From Closterium sp. NIES-65 (taxonomy: Eukaryota; Streptophyta; Zygnematophyceae; Desmidiales; Closteriaceae), in NCBI GenBank assembly GCA_948144175.1, contig CANXME010002532.1, forward strand, positions 1 through 64,000: a DNA stretch of 64,000 nt. The letters are read 5' to 3'. Shown in pieces: positions 18,901-29,800 of this stretch. The translations under genes were made by a program, and so were the position numbers. Below the pieces are notes generated by a model. The model was not told the origin of the DNA. It saw only the letters and a program-made list of their open reading frames with translations, and did no database searches. Each line of letters begins with the position of its first letter. Positions within the stretch are counted from its first letter, which is position 1.

Positions 18901-21900
18901 TCTTCCCCTACCACTCTACGCCCCTCCCCCGGCCGCCACTCTTCCTTGCGCCAGATCCTCCCCCGGTAGACCCCCTCCCCCCTCAGGGTCCTGCCTTTTC
19001 CGGTGTGTCCCAGGTAGACGCAGTCAAGACTGTCGAGGTAGTTGTTGACTCTGGTGCTACTAGAGGTGTTGAGCCTGCGGGTGCCGAGTCTGGGGGTGCT
19101 GAGTCTGGGGGTGCTAAGACTGGGGGTGCTGGGCCAAGGGGTGCTGAGTCTGGGGGTGCTGAGCGTGGGGGTGCTGAGCCTGGGGGTTTTGAGCCTGCGG
19201 GTGCTGAGTCTGGGGGTGCGGAGCCTTGGGGCGCTGGGTCTGCTCGTGTGGCCGCCGGTGGTGCTTCGTCGAGGCGGGAGCCGCTCTCTCCACAGGAGCT
19301 GCGCGAGTGGTTTGCCCACCGCTAGAGACGTGCTGCTGAGACGGGGGGTGCTGCTGGGGCTACTGGAGTTGGTCTTGCTGGAGCTGCTGGCGGTGCTGGT
19401 GCTCCTGGAGCTGGAGCTGCTGGGGGTGTTGGCGCTGGTGTTTCTACTGGCGCTGGTGCGTCTCGGGGTGCTGCTGAGATTGCTGGTGCTGACGGTCCTA
19501 CTGGAGTTGGTGCTGCTGGAGCTGGAGCTGCTGGGGGTGTTGGCGCTTGCGGTGCTGCTGGCAGTGGTGCTTCTGAGGGTACTGGAGTTGGCGTTGTTGG
19601 AGCTGGAGGTGCTGCTGGCGCTGGTGCTGCCGCTGGGGGTAGTGGTGCCGTCCTTGCTGGTTCTGGAGGCGCTGAGCGGCCGAGGCCGTACTTCGTTCCG
19701 CTCCTCGAGTAGGTTCTTCGTCTCCCTCCCTCTCCTGGTCCCGCTCCTCTCCTGTCCAGTCGTAGTCACAGTTACAGCCCGCCTCCCCTCTACCTGCTCC
19801 TTCTCCCTACACTAGTCCTTCTGCAGGTCTTGCTGAGCGTCGTGAGCCTGCGTCTCGTCCTGCGTCGCCTGTTCGTGCTGCTCGCACTAGTCGTCGTGCT
19901 GCGCGTCCGCGTCCTCCTGCGGTCCCCGGCACACACCAGATGGCACTGCGTCCATCCACTGCTCCTCTGCGTGTCCCGTTGCTGTCTCCTCCAGAGTCCT
20001 CTCTTCCTATTCTTGCTGACCCGGAGTCTGACTCTCTTCGTGCTGCTAGTCCTTCAGTCACGCGCCTTCTTGCTACTGTTGTTACTGACCCTTCCTTTGA
20101 GTCCACTGTTGCGTTTGCCCTAGTTGCTGAGCTTGTCGACTTCGCTGCTCGTTGTCGTCTAGACTACGGTGCCAGTCTCGTTGCTGAGTCAGAGTCTATC
20201 TGTCGTCCGTCCGTCGGGGGTGAGTGTGCCTTTAGCACGGACGTCCTTGAGGACAGGCAGGAGGAACTCCAGTGCTTTGCTACTGTTTTGCCCCATCTTG
20301 TGTCCACGCTGATTGCCCCTGAGGGAGACCTGGATGCACCAGACATCCGGACTCCTCGATCGTACGCTGAGGCGATCGAGGGTCCCTACTCCTCTCAGTG
20401 GCAGTCGGCCATGGACGCAGAGATGGCTTCCTGGAAGTCCACAGGCACCTCCATCGACGAGGTTCCCCCACCTGGGGCGAACATCGTCGGTGGCATGTGG
20501 ATTTTGAGGGTGAAGTGGCCGCCGGGTTCTCCGCCTGTCTTCAAGGCGCGTTACGTGGCTCGAGGCTTTAGTCAGCGTCATGAAGTTGACTACTTTCAGA
20601 CCTTCTCTCCCACCCCGAAGATGACCACTCTTCGGGTGCTGCTGCACATAACCGCTTAGCGTCACTACGAGCTTCACTCTCTTGATTTCAGCACAGCTTT
20701 CCTGCAGGGCAGCCTGCATGAGGAGATCTGGCTGCGCCGCCCACCTGGCTTCACTGGGTCGTTTCGTCCTGGTACCCAATGGAGCCTCCGGCGGCCAGTC
20801 TACGGTCTCCGCCAGGCGCCCCGTGAGTGGCACGACACACTGAGGACTACACTTGTGGCTCTTGGGTTTGCTCCTTCTACAGCCGACCCGTTGCTATTTC
20901 TGCGCACGGACACCTCTCTGCCGCCGTTCTACATCCTCGTGTACGTCGACGACTTGGTCTTTGCCACTGCTGACACTACTGGACTCGCCCACGTGAAGTC
21001 CGAGCTGCAGAAGAGACACACGTGCACAGACCTGGGTGAACTGCGCAGCTACCTTGGCTTGCAGATCACCCGGGACAGAGCACAGCGCACCATTACCCTG
21101 ACTCAGTCACACATGGTGCAGCAGGTCCTTCAGCGCTTCGGCTTCACGTACTCCTCGCCTCAGGCCACTCCTCTGTCTACTCGCCACTCGCTCTCAGCTC
21201 TGCCTTCGGATGAGTCCGTAGAGTCGAGTGGCCCGTACCCAGAGCTTGTCGGCTGCCTCATGTACCTGATGACCTGCACACGACCTGACCTTGCATACCC
21301 TCTTAGCATCTTGGCACGCTATGTTGCTCCTGGGAGACACCGACCAGAGCACATGGCTGCAGCGAAGAGGGTGTTGCGCTACGTGTGCAGTACGACGGGC
21401 ATGAGGCTAGTGCTTGGAGGGCGACGTCGAGTGGTCCTCACAGGTCACGCTGACGCTTCTTGGGCTGACGACCAGGCTCAGCAGCGGTCGTCACAGGGTT
21501 ACACCTTCAGCCTTGGCTCCGGCTCTATTTCGTGGCGGTCTACCTGCTCGTCTTCTGTTCTCAGCCCTAGCTGTGAGGCTGAGATCTACGCAGGGGCCAT
21601 GGCTGCACAGGAGCTACGGTGGCTCACCTACCTGCTGACTGACCTAGGAGAGCCGCCTCGTTCTCCTCCAGTTCTGTACGTAGACAACAAGGCCATGCTG
21701 GCCTTGTGTCGGGAGCACAGACTGGAGCACAGAACGAAGCACATTGCTCTCCACTCATTCCTGGCTCGTGAGCTGTAGCAGCGTGGTCAGCTCCACCTCA
21801 CCTACGTGGCCTCTGAGGCCAACACTGCTGATATCTTCACCAAGGCCCTTCCGCCTTGTGATCATCAGCACTTCTGTACTTTGCTAGGTCTTGTGCCTAC

Positions 21901-21925
21901 CTGGCCTCACTTGCTCACTTCTTGA
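15960..21925 (+). pseudogene. copia-1 gag-pol with multiple in-frame stops
   Basis: Gag begins near 15960 and ends in a Gly-rich tract at 16760-17000. The integrase zinc region (HHRLGHPSL...CVPC) is at 18000-18140 and the catalytic core at 18200-18560. The core's first Asp is Val (LHMVVWGP, against DVWGP in the sister copies). A Gly-Ala-Glu repeat linker lies at 19060-19250. RT carries YVDD at 20941-20952 and RNase H runs to 21900. In-frame stops are TAG at 17074, 18345, 19323, 20657 and 21776 and TGA at 18042. Comparison with sister copies shows CAG to TAG at 17074, CGA to TGA at 18042 and Trp to TAG at 18345. Frame is uncertain between 19326 and 19940. Confidence 0.9.
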
Positions 21926-22113
21926 TCTTGTTTGTACTGTCCTCTTTCTATATCTGCACTTGCTTGTTTACCTTTATATATATGATCTTGCATGTGAACT
22001 AGCCTTGTGGCCGTACTCTTGTGCTCGGACTGTGTGGTGAGTTTGTGATCCACCTTGAGCTTGCTTTGCTTTGCTTGACTGGTCTTGTGACCACTTGTTC
22101 TCCCCTACTTTGC

Positions 22114-22124
22114 CTATGGGGGTG
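22114..22124 (+). promoter_or_regulatory. Polypurine tract of copia-1
   Basis: CTATGGGGGTG immediately before the 3' LTR, the expected plus-strand priming position. Confidence 0.7.
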
Positions 22125-22257
22125 TGTCACAACATTATAGCTTATACATTTGTGTAAGGTGTAGTGGGGTAGCCCATAAGGGGTACAACCCAATTAGGGT
22201 TAGTATTTGTACCCAACTCTTTCATAGTTCAATCTTTCTCTCGTTCTAATCTTCACA
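22125..22257 (+). repeat. 3' LTR of copia-1
   Basis: Begins TGTCACAACATT and ends TCTTCACA, followed by the target duplication GCGCT. Confidence 0.95.
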
Positions 22258-23083
22258 GCGCTTTATAGAGCACCGATGCCGAAATAGGTGTTACGCTGAT
22301 ACAACACAAAACGAGGTGATGTCGAAGACAGTCTAATGATGAATGATTGCCATATGTGAAGTACCGACCTTTTCAGGTAGTGTAAAAATTATACAAATTT
22401 GGGAAAGCTGAAGCTTGTCGAATATATTGATTTTTTTTCAAAGCGTTTTTTACATAGAAAGAATCTGATCTTTTCGACGGGGTAAGAAAATGCAGTTGTC
22501 AAACTGTATTGCAACAATAACATTGCTTCTGTCGATTGTCCGCATTCACGACGTGTTTGAATCGTATAGTAAAACTCGAGCATTGTTGATTAGTTATGTG
22601 ATTGTGAGTCTCGATGCTACAAAGAGAAGTGAAACGGTGTGCTGGCGACGGTAGACACGATTAGTCGAGTGAAATTAACTTCTCGACCGTTGTGCTCTCC
22701 CTGTCGAAATCTTTCATTTTGTGAAACGGGGAAAATGCGCAGCCCGACAACTTTAGCGTCGAATGAAGATAGCGACGTACCGGATTCTAAAATCGGCCTT
22801 TGCTGTCGATAATCAATTTCATCGAACAACATCTCGGTAATTTTGTTTTCCCGAGTGTGAAATCGGATCCTTACTGAATGAGTTTCCATGTTTAACAGAA
22901 AGTAATGCAGTATTGTTTCGACAAAAATGTGAAAGTGTAAAGGCAAAGTTTTTCAATGTGGTGTGTCGAAACGTTTAGCAAGATCCCTAAGTATTGTCGA
23001 ACAGCCTGGAAGCACCTCTTGTCGAACAGCCCGGAAGCACCTCTTGTCGAACATCACATATGGGTTTTCATCGAAGAAAAATT
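22258..23083. other. Gap between two copia elements, no gene seen
   Basis: AT-rich DNA with only short open frames. 22990-23050 holds two and a half copies of a 25-bp unit beginning TTGTCGAACAGCC. This is the pre-insertion neighbourhood of copia-1. Confidence 0.6.
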
Positions 23084-23212
23084 TGTCAAACTTATATGCT
23101 ATAGTCTGTGTAGGCTGTAGTGGGGTAGATAATATGGGGTACAACACTTTTAGGTTTTCCTACTAGTATCCACCTGTTTCCTAGTGCACACATTTTTCCT
23201 CGTTCATTCACA
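23084..23212 (+). repeat. 5' LTR of copia-2
   Basis: Aligned with the copia-1 LTR through GTAGTGGGGTAG and the TTCACA end. It is considerably diverged, so this is an older or sub-family copy. Confidence 0.75.
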
Positions 23213-23329
23213 TGGTATAGAGCAGGTTCCCTCGTGGGAACGTTTCATAGGGCCCACCGAAAATCGATTTTTTTTTCCCTGCTGGGAGCGCGCTTCGCCC
23301 CTGCCTGGGTCGCGCTCCGTGTGCCTGCC

Positions 23330-23965
23330 CTCCCGTCGCGTCCTGTGCCCTTAGCAGTCCGTCGCGCCCTCTTATGGCGCCGTAGCGGCCCCTCTCATGG
23401 CCCCTCGCGGCCCCTCCGCGGCCCTTAGCGGCCCTTCGCGGCCCCTCGCGGCCCCCTCGCGTCCCCTCGCGGCCCCTCCGCGGCCCTTCGCGGCCCTTCG
23501 CGGCCCCTCACGGCCCCTCTCACGGCCCCTTGCGGCCCCTCCGCCGCCCTTACCGGCCCCTTCGCGGCCCCTTCACGGCCGCAACAGCCGCCGCCGCCGA
23601 CAGCAGCAGCAGCCGCCGCCGCCGACAACAGCAGCCGCCGCCGCCGCTGCCGTGTCAGCCACCGCTGCCCCTGCCCCGGCCGCAGCCGCAGCCGCCGCCG
23701 CCGCCGCCGTCCGCAGCAGCCGCCGCCACCGCTGCCGTGTCAGCCGCCGCCGCCGACATCAGCAACAGCCGCCGCCGCCGACAACAGCAGCCACCGTGGC
23801 CGCTGCCGTGTCAGCCGCCGCCGCCCCTGCCCCGACCGCAGCAGCCGCCGCCGCCGACAGCAGCAGCAACCGCCGCCGACAGCAGCAGCCGCTGCCGCCG
23901 CCGACAACAGCAGCCGCCGCCACCACTGCCGTGTCAGCCGCCGCCGCCCCTGCCCGCCGCGGCTC
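23330..23965. repeat. GC-rich leader repeats of copia-2
   Basis: GCGGCCCCTC-type repeats to 23580, then GCCGCCGCCGACAACAGCAG-type repeats to about 23965. Confidence 0.8.
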
Positions 23966-24173
23966 CCTGGCCCCTGGAGCAGCCGCCGCTACTGCAGCCG
24001 CCCCTAGCCCCTAGAGCAGCCGCCCCTGCAGCAGCCGCGGAGCCCTCGCCCTGCGGAAATAGCGGCCTCGCCATTGCCTTCTTGCCACTGGCGAGCACTT
24101 TTGTTACTGCTGTTACTGCTGCTCTTGCTTCTACTGCTCTTTCTACTGCTAGTGCTGCTCCTGGCGTGACCAG

Positions 24174-26860
24174 ATGCAGCTCCAACGCCGTCCGCGTGAG
24201 TCCCTCACGCCCCAGCAGCTTCGTGAGTGGTACGCTACTTGGGGTTGTCGGGGTGGTCGTAGTGGGAGTCGTCCTGGGGTGAGTCGTTCGGGAGCTGCTT
24301 GTAGTGGCCAAGTCCAGCTGCAGCGTCGTCCACGCGCGGTTCTTTTGCCCCAGCAGCTTCGTGAGTGGTACGCTCAGAGTGGAGGGTCACGGAGTACTGC
24401 TCGCTGTCCATACGTCACTCGCACTGGTGCTCGGACTGGTCAGCCTTGCGGGACCTTTGGTCACACAGAGTCCCGTTGCTTCGCCCGTCTAAGCGACGCC
24501 TGGAGTATGGAGTTTGGCGACGCAGCTGAGCTCCCCGACTGGGTGCAGCTGCTTAGGCAGAGGGTAGATATCTATAATCTTGACAATGATGCTATCTTGT
24601 GTGCATTGCCTACTAGTGATGAGGGTGACTGTTACCTGTGTGTTCCGCCTGACCCGGGCATTGAGACTGCTGCTCTAGGTGCTCGTGAGACAGCTGCTCT
24701 AGGAGCCAGTGCGTGTGCTACTCCAGGTGCTGGTGAGTCTGCTGCTCCAAGTATTGGTGAGTCTGCTGCCCAAGGTGCTAGTGAGTCTGCTCTCTCAGGC
24801 ACCACGTCGGCTTAGGTGTTGCACACCTTCACCCTTGACTCGGGTGCTTCCCGCTCTTTCTTTCGAGACCGCACCACACTCACGCCACTTCGTCGGCCGG
24901 TTGCAGTCTCCCTGGCGGACCCCTCTGGGGGTCCTGTCCTTGCCCACTTCTCCACTGTCTTACCGTGTCTGGCGGCCCCTTCGAGCACCCTGTCAGGTCT
25001 CTACCTCCCCTCGTTCTCTACGAACTTGGTGAGTGGTGCTGACCTACAGGATAGAGGGGTTGACCTGTTCACTCCTGCGAGTCAGCGAGTGATCCACTGT
25101 ACGTGTGCTCGGACGGGCCGACACTTGGCCACGTTTACCCGTCAGCCGGGGTCGAGCCTGTACACACTGACTACTGAGTCTGGTCAGGTAGCTGCGTCAG
25201 GTCAGGTGTTTGCTACAGCGTCCAAGTCTGGTCCTGAGTCTGCCCCCTGCTTGTGTCATCTCCTGTCTCACCAGATTCTCCTCTGGCACCACCGCCTTGG
25301 TCACCCCTCCCTGCCTCGTCTCCGAGGCATGGCCTCTTGTTTCCTTGTCTCTAGTCTCCCCCCGTCCCTCCCTCCTCTTCCTCCGAGGCCTGCCCCTACC
25401 TGCGTTCCCTGCGTCGAGGGGCGGCAGCGCGCCGCTCCTCACTCCTCCGAGTTTCCTCCAACAGAGGCTCCGCTGCAGACGCTTCACCAGGACGTGTGGG
25501 GCCCAGCCCGCGTCCGTGGACAGGGTCACAAGCGCTACTTCCTGCTGTTGGTTGACGACTACTCGCGTTACACCACGGTCTTCCCCTTGCGCAGCAAGGG
25601 TGACGTCACTGAGGTGTTGATCGACTAGATCCGGGCAGCTCGTCTCCGGCTCAGAGAGAGTTTCGGCTCGGACTTTCCTGTTCTGCGTCTGCACTTCGAC
25701 AGAGGCAGAGAGTTTTCCTCTGACCTTCTGGGAGCCTTCTGTCGTGCACAGGGCATCCGCCAGACGTTCACACTTCCGGCCTCTCCACAGCAAAATAGGA
25801 TTGCTGAGCGCCGCATTGGCATGGTCATGGACGTCGCTCGTACGTCCATGATCCATGTGGCTGCTCCCCATTTTTTGTGGCTGTTCGCGGTTCAGCCCGG
25901 GTCTCCATGCCGGAGACCTCCCCTACCCTGCGGTGGACGGGGAAGGTTGGCGGTGCGTCTGCGTTCTGTGTCTGGGGATCTCGGGCTTTTGTCCGCGACT
26001 TGTCTGCGGACAAGCTGTCCCCCCGTGCTGTTCCCTGCGTCTTCCTTGGCATCCCCCCTGACGCACCTGGTTGGCAGTTTTACCACCCCACCTCGCGCCA
26101 TGTTGTGTCCTCCCAGGACGTCACGTTTGACAACTCCGTCCCCTTCTACTGTCCCTTCCCCTACCGCAGTGTCCCGCTCCTCCCTCCGCTGCTCTTCCTC
26201 ACGCCAGGTGCTGCCTTGGTAGACCCCCTCCCTCCCCAGGGTCTTGCCCCCTCAAGTGTGTCCCAGATAGATGCAGTCGAGCCTGTCGAGGTAGCTGTTG
26301 ACTCTGGTCCTGCACGAGGTACTGCGCGTGCTGAGCCTGAGCGTGCTGAACCTGGTGGTGCTGGGTCTGGGGGTAATGCGATTGGGGGTGCTAAGCCAAG
26401 GGGTGCGGAGACTAGGGGTGCGGAGACTGGGGGTACTAAGCCTGGGGGTGAAGAGACTGCAGGTGCTGAGCCTGTGGGTGCTGTCCCTGGAGGTGCTGCG
26501 TCTGGAGGTCCTGAGCTTAGGGGTGCTGCGCCTGGGGGCGCTCTCTCTTCCCAGCAAGTGCGTGAGTGGTACTCTCGGTACTGTCGCAGCCTCCGTCGTG
26601 CTGCTGGAGTTGGAGCTGAGGGCGCTGAGCCCAGTGGAGTTGGTGATGCTGCAGACGCAGAGGTCGGTGCTGGAGGTGCTGGAGCCACTGGTCATCGAGG
26701 TGCTCGTACTGGCGGTACTGGAGCTACTGGAACTGGGGGTGCTGCTGGAGCTACTAGAGCTGGTCCTACTGGAGCTGCTGGTGCTGCTGGGGGTACTGGA
26801 GCTGCTGGGCATGGGGGTGCTCCTTGTGCTTGAGCTGCTGGCGGAGCTGGCGGTCAAAGA
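24174..26860 (+). pseudogene. copia-2 gag (C-terminal part), protease and integrase
   Basis: Contains the Cys/His motif C-GTFGHTESRC (24451-24483) and a protease-like DSGAS (24838-24852). The integrase zinc region is at 25280-25420, followed by a core that keeps the first catalytic Asp (LHQDVWGP). TAG stops lie at 24813 (Gln in copia-1) and 25626 (the same site as the TAG at 18345). A deletion near 25890 removes residues present in copia-1. The linker with repeated GGTGCTG units spans 26320-26850. Confidence 0.85.
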
Positions 26861-26861
26861 G

Positions 26862-29800
26862 CTTGCTTGGTCCAAAAGCTTGCCTGGTCCAGGAGCTTGA
26901 ATGTTCCAGGAGCTTGCCTGGTCCAGGAGCTTTCCTGGTCCAAGAGCTTGCCTGGTCCAGGAGCGTGCCTTCTCCAAGAGCTTGCCTGATCCAGGAGCTT
27001 GCCTATTCTAGGAGCTTGCCTGGTCCAGGAGCTTGCCTGGTCCAGGAGCTTGCCCGGTCCAGGAGCTTGCCTTGTCCAGGAGCTTGCCTGGTCCAAGAGC
27101 TTGCCTGGTCCAGGAGCTTGCTTGGTCCAGAAGCTTGCCTTGTCCAAGAGCTTGCCTGGTCTAGGAGCGTACCTGGTCAAAGGAATTGCCTGGTCCAGGA
27201 GCTTGCTTGGTCCAGAAGCTTGCCTGGTCCAAGAGCTTGCCTGGTCCAGGAGCGTGCCTGGTCCAAGAGCTTGCCTGGTCCAAGAGCTTGCCTGGTCCAG
27301 AAGCGTGCCTGGTACAAGAGCTTGCGTGGTCTAGGAGCTTGCCTGGTCCAGGAGCTTGCCTGGTCCAGGAGCATGCCTGGTCCAGGAGCTTGCCTGGTCC
27401 ATGAGATTGCCTGGTCCAGTAGCTTGCGTGGTCCAGGAGCTTGCCCGGTCTAGGAGCTTACCTGGTCCACGAGCATGCCTGGTCCACGAGCTTGCTTGGT
27501 CCAGGAGAATGCCTGGTCCAGGAGCTTGCGTGGTCCAGGAGCTTGCCTGGTCCAGGAGCGTGCCTGGTCCACGAGCTTGCGTGGTCCATGAGCGTGCCTG
27601 GTCCAGGAGCGTGTCTGGTCCACGAGCATGCGTGGTCTAGGAGCTTGCCTAGTCCAGGAGCTTGCCTGGTCCAGGAGCTTGCCTGGTCCATGAGCTTGCA
27701 TGGTCCACAAGCCTACCTGGTCAAAGAGCTTGCCTAGTCCAGGAGCGACCTGGTCCACAAGCGTGCCTGGTCTTGGAGCTTGTCTGGTCTAGGAGCTTGC
27801 CTGGACCAGGAGCTTGCCTGGTCCAGGAGCTTGCCTGGTCTAGGAGCTTGCCTGGACCAGGAGCTTGCTGGTCCAGGAGCTTGCTGGTCCAGAAGCTTGC
27901 CTGGACAAGGAGCTTGCTGCTCGAGGAGCTTGCCTGGTCCAGGAGCTTGCTTGGTCCAGAAGCGTTCCTGGTCCAAGAGCTTGCCTGGTCCAGGAGCGTG
28001 CCTGGTCAAGGAGCTTGCGTGGTCCAGGAGCTTGCCTTGTCCAGGAGCTTGCCTGGTCCAGGAGCTTGCCTGGTCTAGGAGCTTGCCTGGACCAGGAGCT
28101 TGCTGGTCCAGGAGCTTGCTGGTCCAGAAGCTTGCCTGGACAAGGAGCTTGCTGCTCCAGGAGCTTGCCTGGTCCAGGAGCTTGCTTGGTCCAGAAGCGT
28201 TCCTGGTCCAAGAGCTTGCCTGGTCCAGGAGCGTGCCTGGTCAAGGAGCTTGCGTGGTCCAGGAGCTTGCCTTGTCCAGGAGCTTGCCTGGTCCAGGAGC
28301 GTGCCTGGTCCACGAGCGTGCCTGGTCCACAAGCGTGCCTGGTCCAGGAGCTTGCCTTGTCAAAGAGCTTGCGTGGTCTAGGAGCTTGCCTGGTCCAAGA
28401 GCATGCCTGGTCCACGAGCCTGCCTGGTCCAAGAGCTTGCCTGGTCCAGGAACGTGCCTGGTCCACGAGCGTGCTTGGTCTAGGAGCTTGCCTGGTCTAG
28501 GAGCTTGCCTGGTCAAGGAGCTTGCCTGGTCCTGGAGCTTGAGTGGTCCAGGAGCTTGCCTGGTCAAGGAGCTTGCCTCGTCCAGGAGCTTGCTAGGTCC
28601 AGAAGCCTGCCTGGTCCAGGAGCGTGCCTGGTCCAAGAGCTTGCGTGGTCTAGAAGCTTGCCTGGTCCAGGAGCTTGCCTGGTCCAGGAGCTTGCCTAGT
28701 CCAGGAGCTTGCCTGGACCAGGAGCTTGCCTGGTCCAGGAGCTTGCCTTGTCCAGGAGCTTTCTTGGTCCAAAAGCTTGCATGGTCCAAGAGCTTGCCTG
28801 GTCCAGGAGCGTGCCTGGTCCAAGAGCTTGCGTGGTCCAGGAGCTTGCCTGGTCGAGGAGCTTGCCTAGTCCAGGAGCGTGCCTGGTCCACGAGCGTGCC
28901 TCGTCCAGGAGCGTGCCTGGTCCAGGAGCTTGCCTAGTCCTAGAGCGTGCCTGGTCCAGGAGCTTGCGTGTTCCAGGAGCTCGCCTAGTCCAAGAGCTTG
29001 CCTGGTCCAGGAGCTTGCCTGGTCCAGGAGCTTGCCTGGTCCAAGAGCTTGCCTGGTCCAAGAGCTTGCCTGGTCCAAGAGCTTGCGTGGTCCACGAGCT
29101 TGCCTGGTCCAGGAGCTTACCTGGTCCAGGAGCGTGCCTGGTCCACGAGCGTGCCTAGTCCAAGAGCTTGCCTGGTCTAGGAGCTTGCCTGGTCCTGGAG
29201 CGTGCCTGGTCCAGGAGCTTGCCTGTTCCAGGAGCTCTCCTGGTCCAAGATCTTGCCTGGTCAAGGAGCTTGCCTGGTCCAGGAGCTTGCCTCATCAAGG
29301 AGCTCGCCTGGTCCAAGAGCTTGCCTGGTCCAAGAGCTTGCGTGGTCCAGGAGCTTGCCTGGTCCAGGAGCGTGCCCGGTCCAGGAGCTTGTCTGGTCCA
29401 AGAGCTTGTCTGGTCCAGAAGCTTGCCTGGTCCACGAGCTTGCCTGGTCCAGAGGCTAGCTTAGTCCTAAAGCCTGCCTGGTCCAAGAGCTTGCCTGGTC
29501 CAGGAGCGTGCCTGGTCCGAGAGCTTGCGTGGTCCAGGAGCTTGCCTGGTCCAAGAGCTTGCCTGGTCAAGGAGCGTGCCTGGTCCACGAGCTTGCCTGG
29601 TCCAGGAGCTTGCCTAGTCCAGGAGCTTGCCTGGACCAGGAGCTTGCCTGGTCCAAGAGCTTGCCTGGTCCAGGAGCTTTCTTGGTCCAAAAGCTTGCCT
29701 GGTCCAAGAGCTTGCCTGGTCCAGGAGCGTGCCTGGTCCAAGAGCTTGCGTGGTCCAGGAGCTTGCCTGGTCGAGGAGCTTGCCTGGTCCAGGAGCGTGC

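Larger units (their letters stand above)
14937..22257 (+). mobile_element. Complete Ty1/copia LTR retrotransposon (copia-1), decayed
   Basis: 7321 bp bounded by 133-bp LTRs, with the five bases GCGCT duplicated at 14932-14936 and 22258-22262. The primer site TGGTATAGAGC follows the 5' LTR and a CTATGGGGGTG polypurine tract precedes the 3' LTR. Order is gag, protease, integrase, RT, RNase H, the copia order. The LTRs differ at about 9-10 of 133 positions, so the insertion is not recent. Six in-frame stops make it non-autonomous. Confidence 0.95.
23084..26860 (+). mobile_element. copia-2, same family as copia-1, cut off by the 17-bp satellite
   Basis: The 5' LTR is about 129 bp (23084-23212, TGTCAAACTT...TTCACA), with primer site TGGTATAGAGC at 23213. 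The internal region parallels copia-1 through the Gly/Ala/Glu-rich linker after integrase. RT, RNase H and the 3' LTR are absent: near 26860 the linker runs directly into the satellite. Confidence 0.88.

Noticed and set aside
22990..23050. Possible CRISPR-like spaced repeats (25-bp units)
   Set aside because: Only two and a half directly abutting copies without spacers, in a eukaryotic genome.
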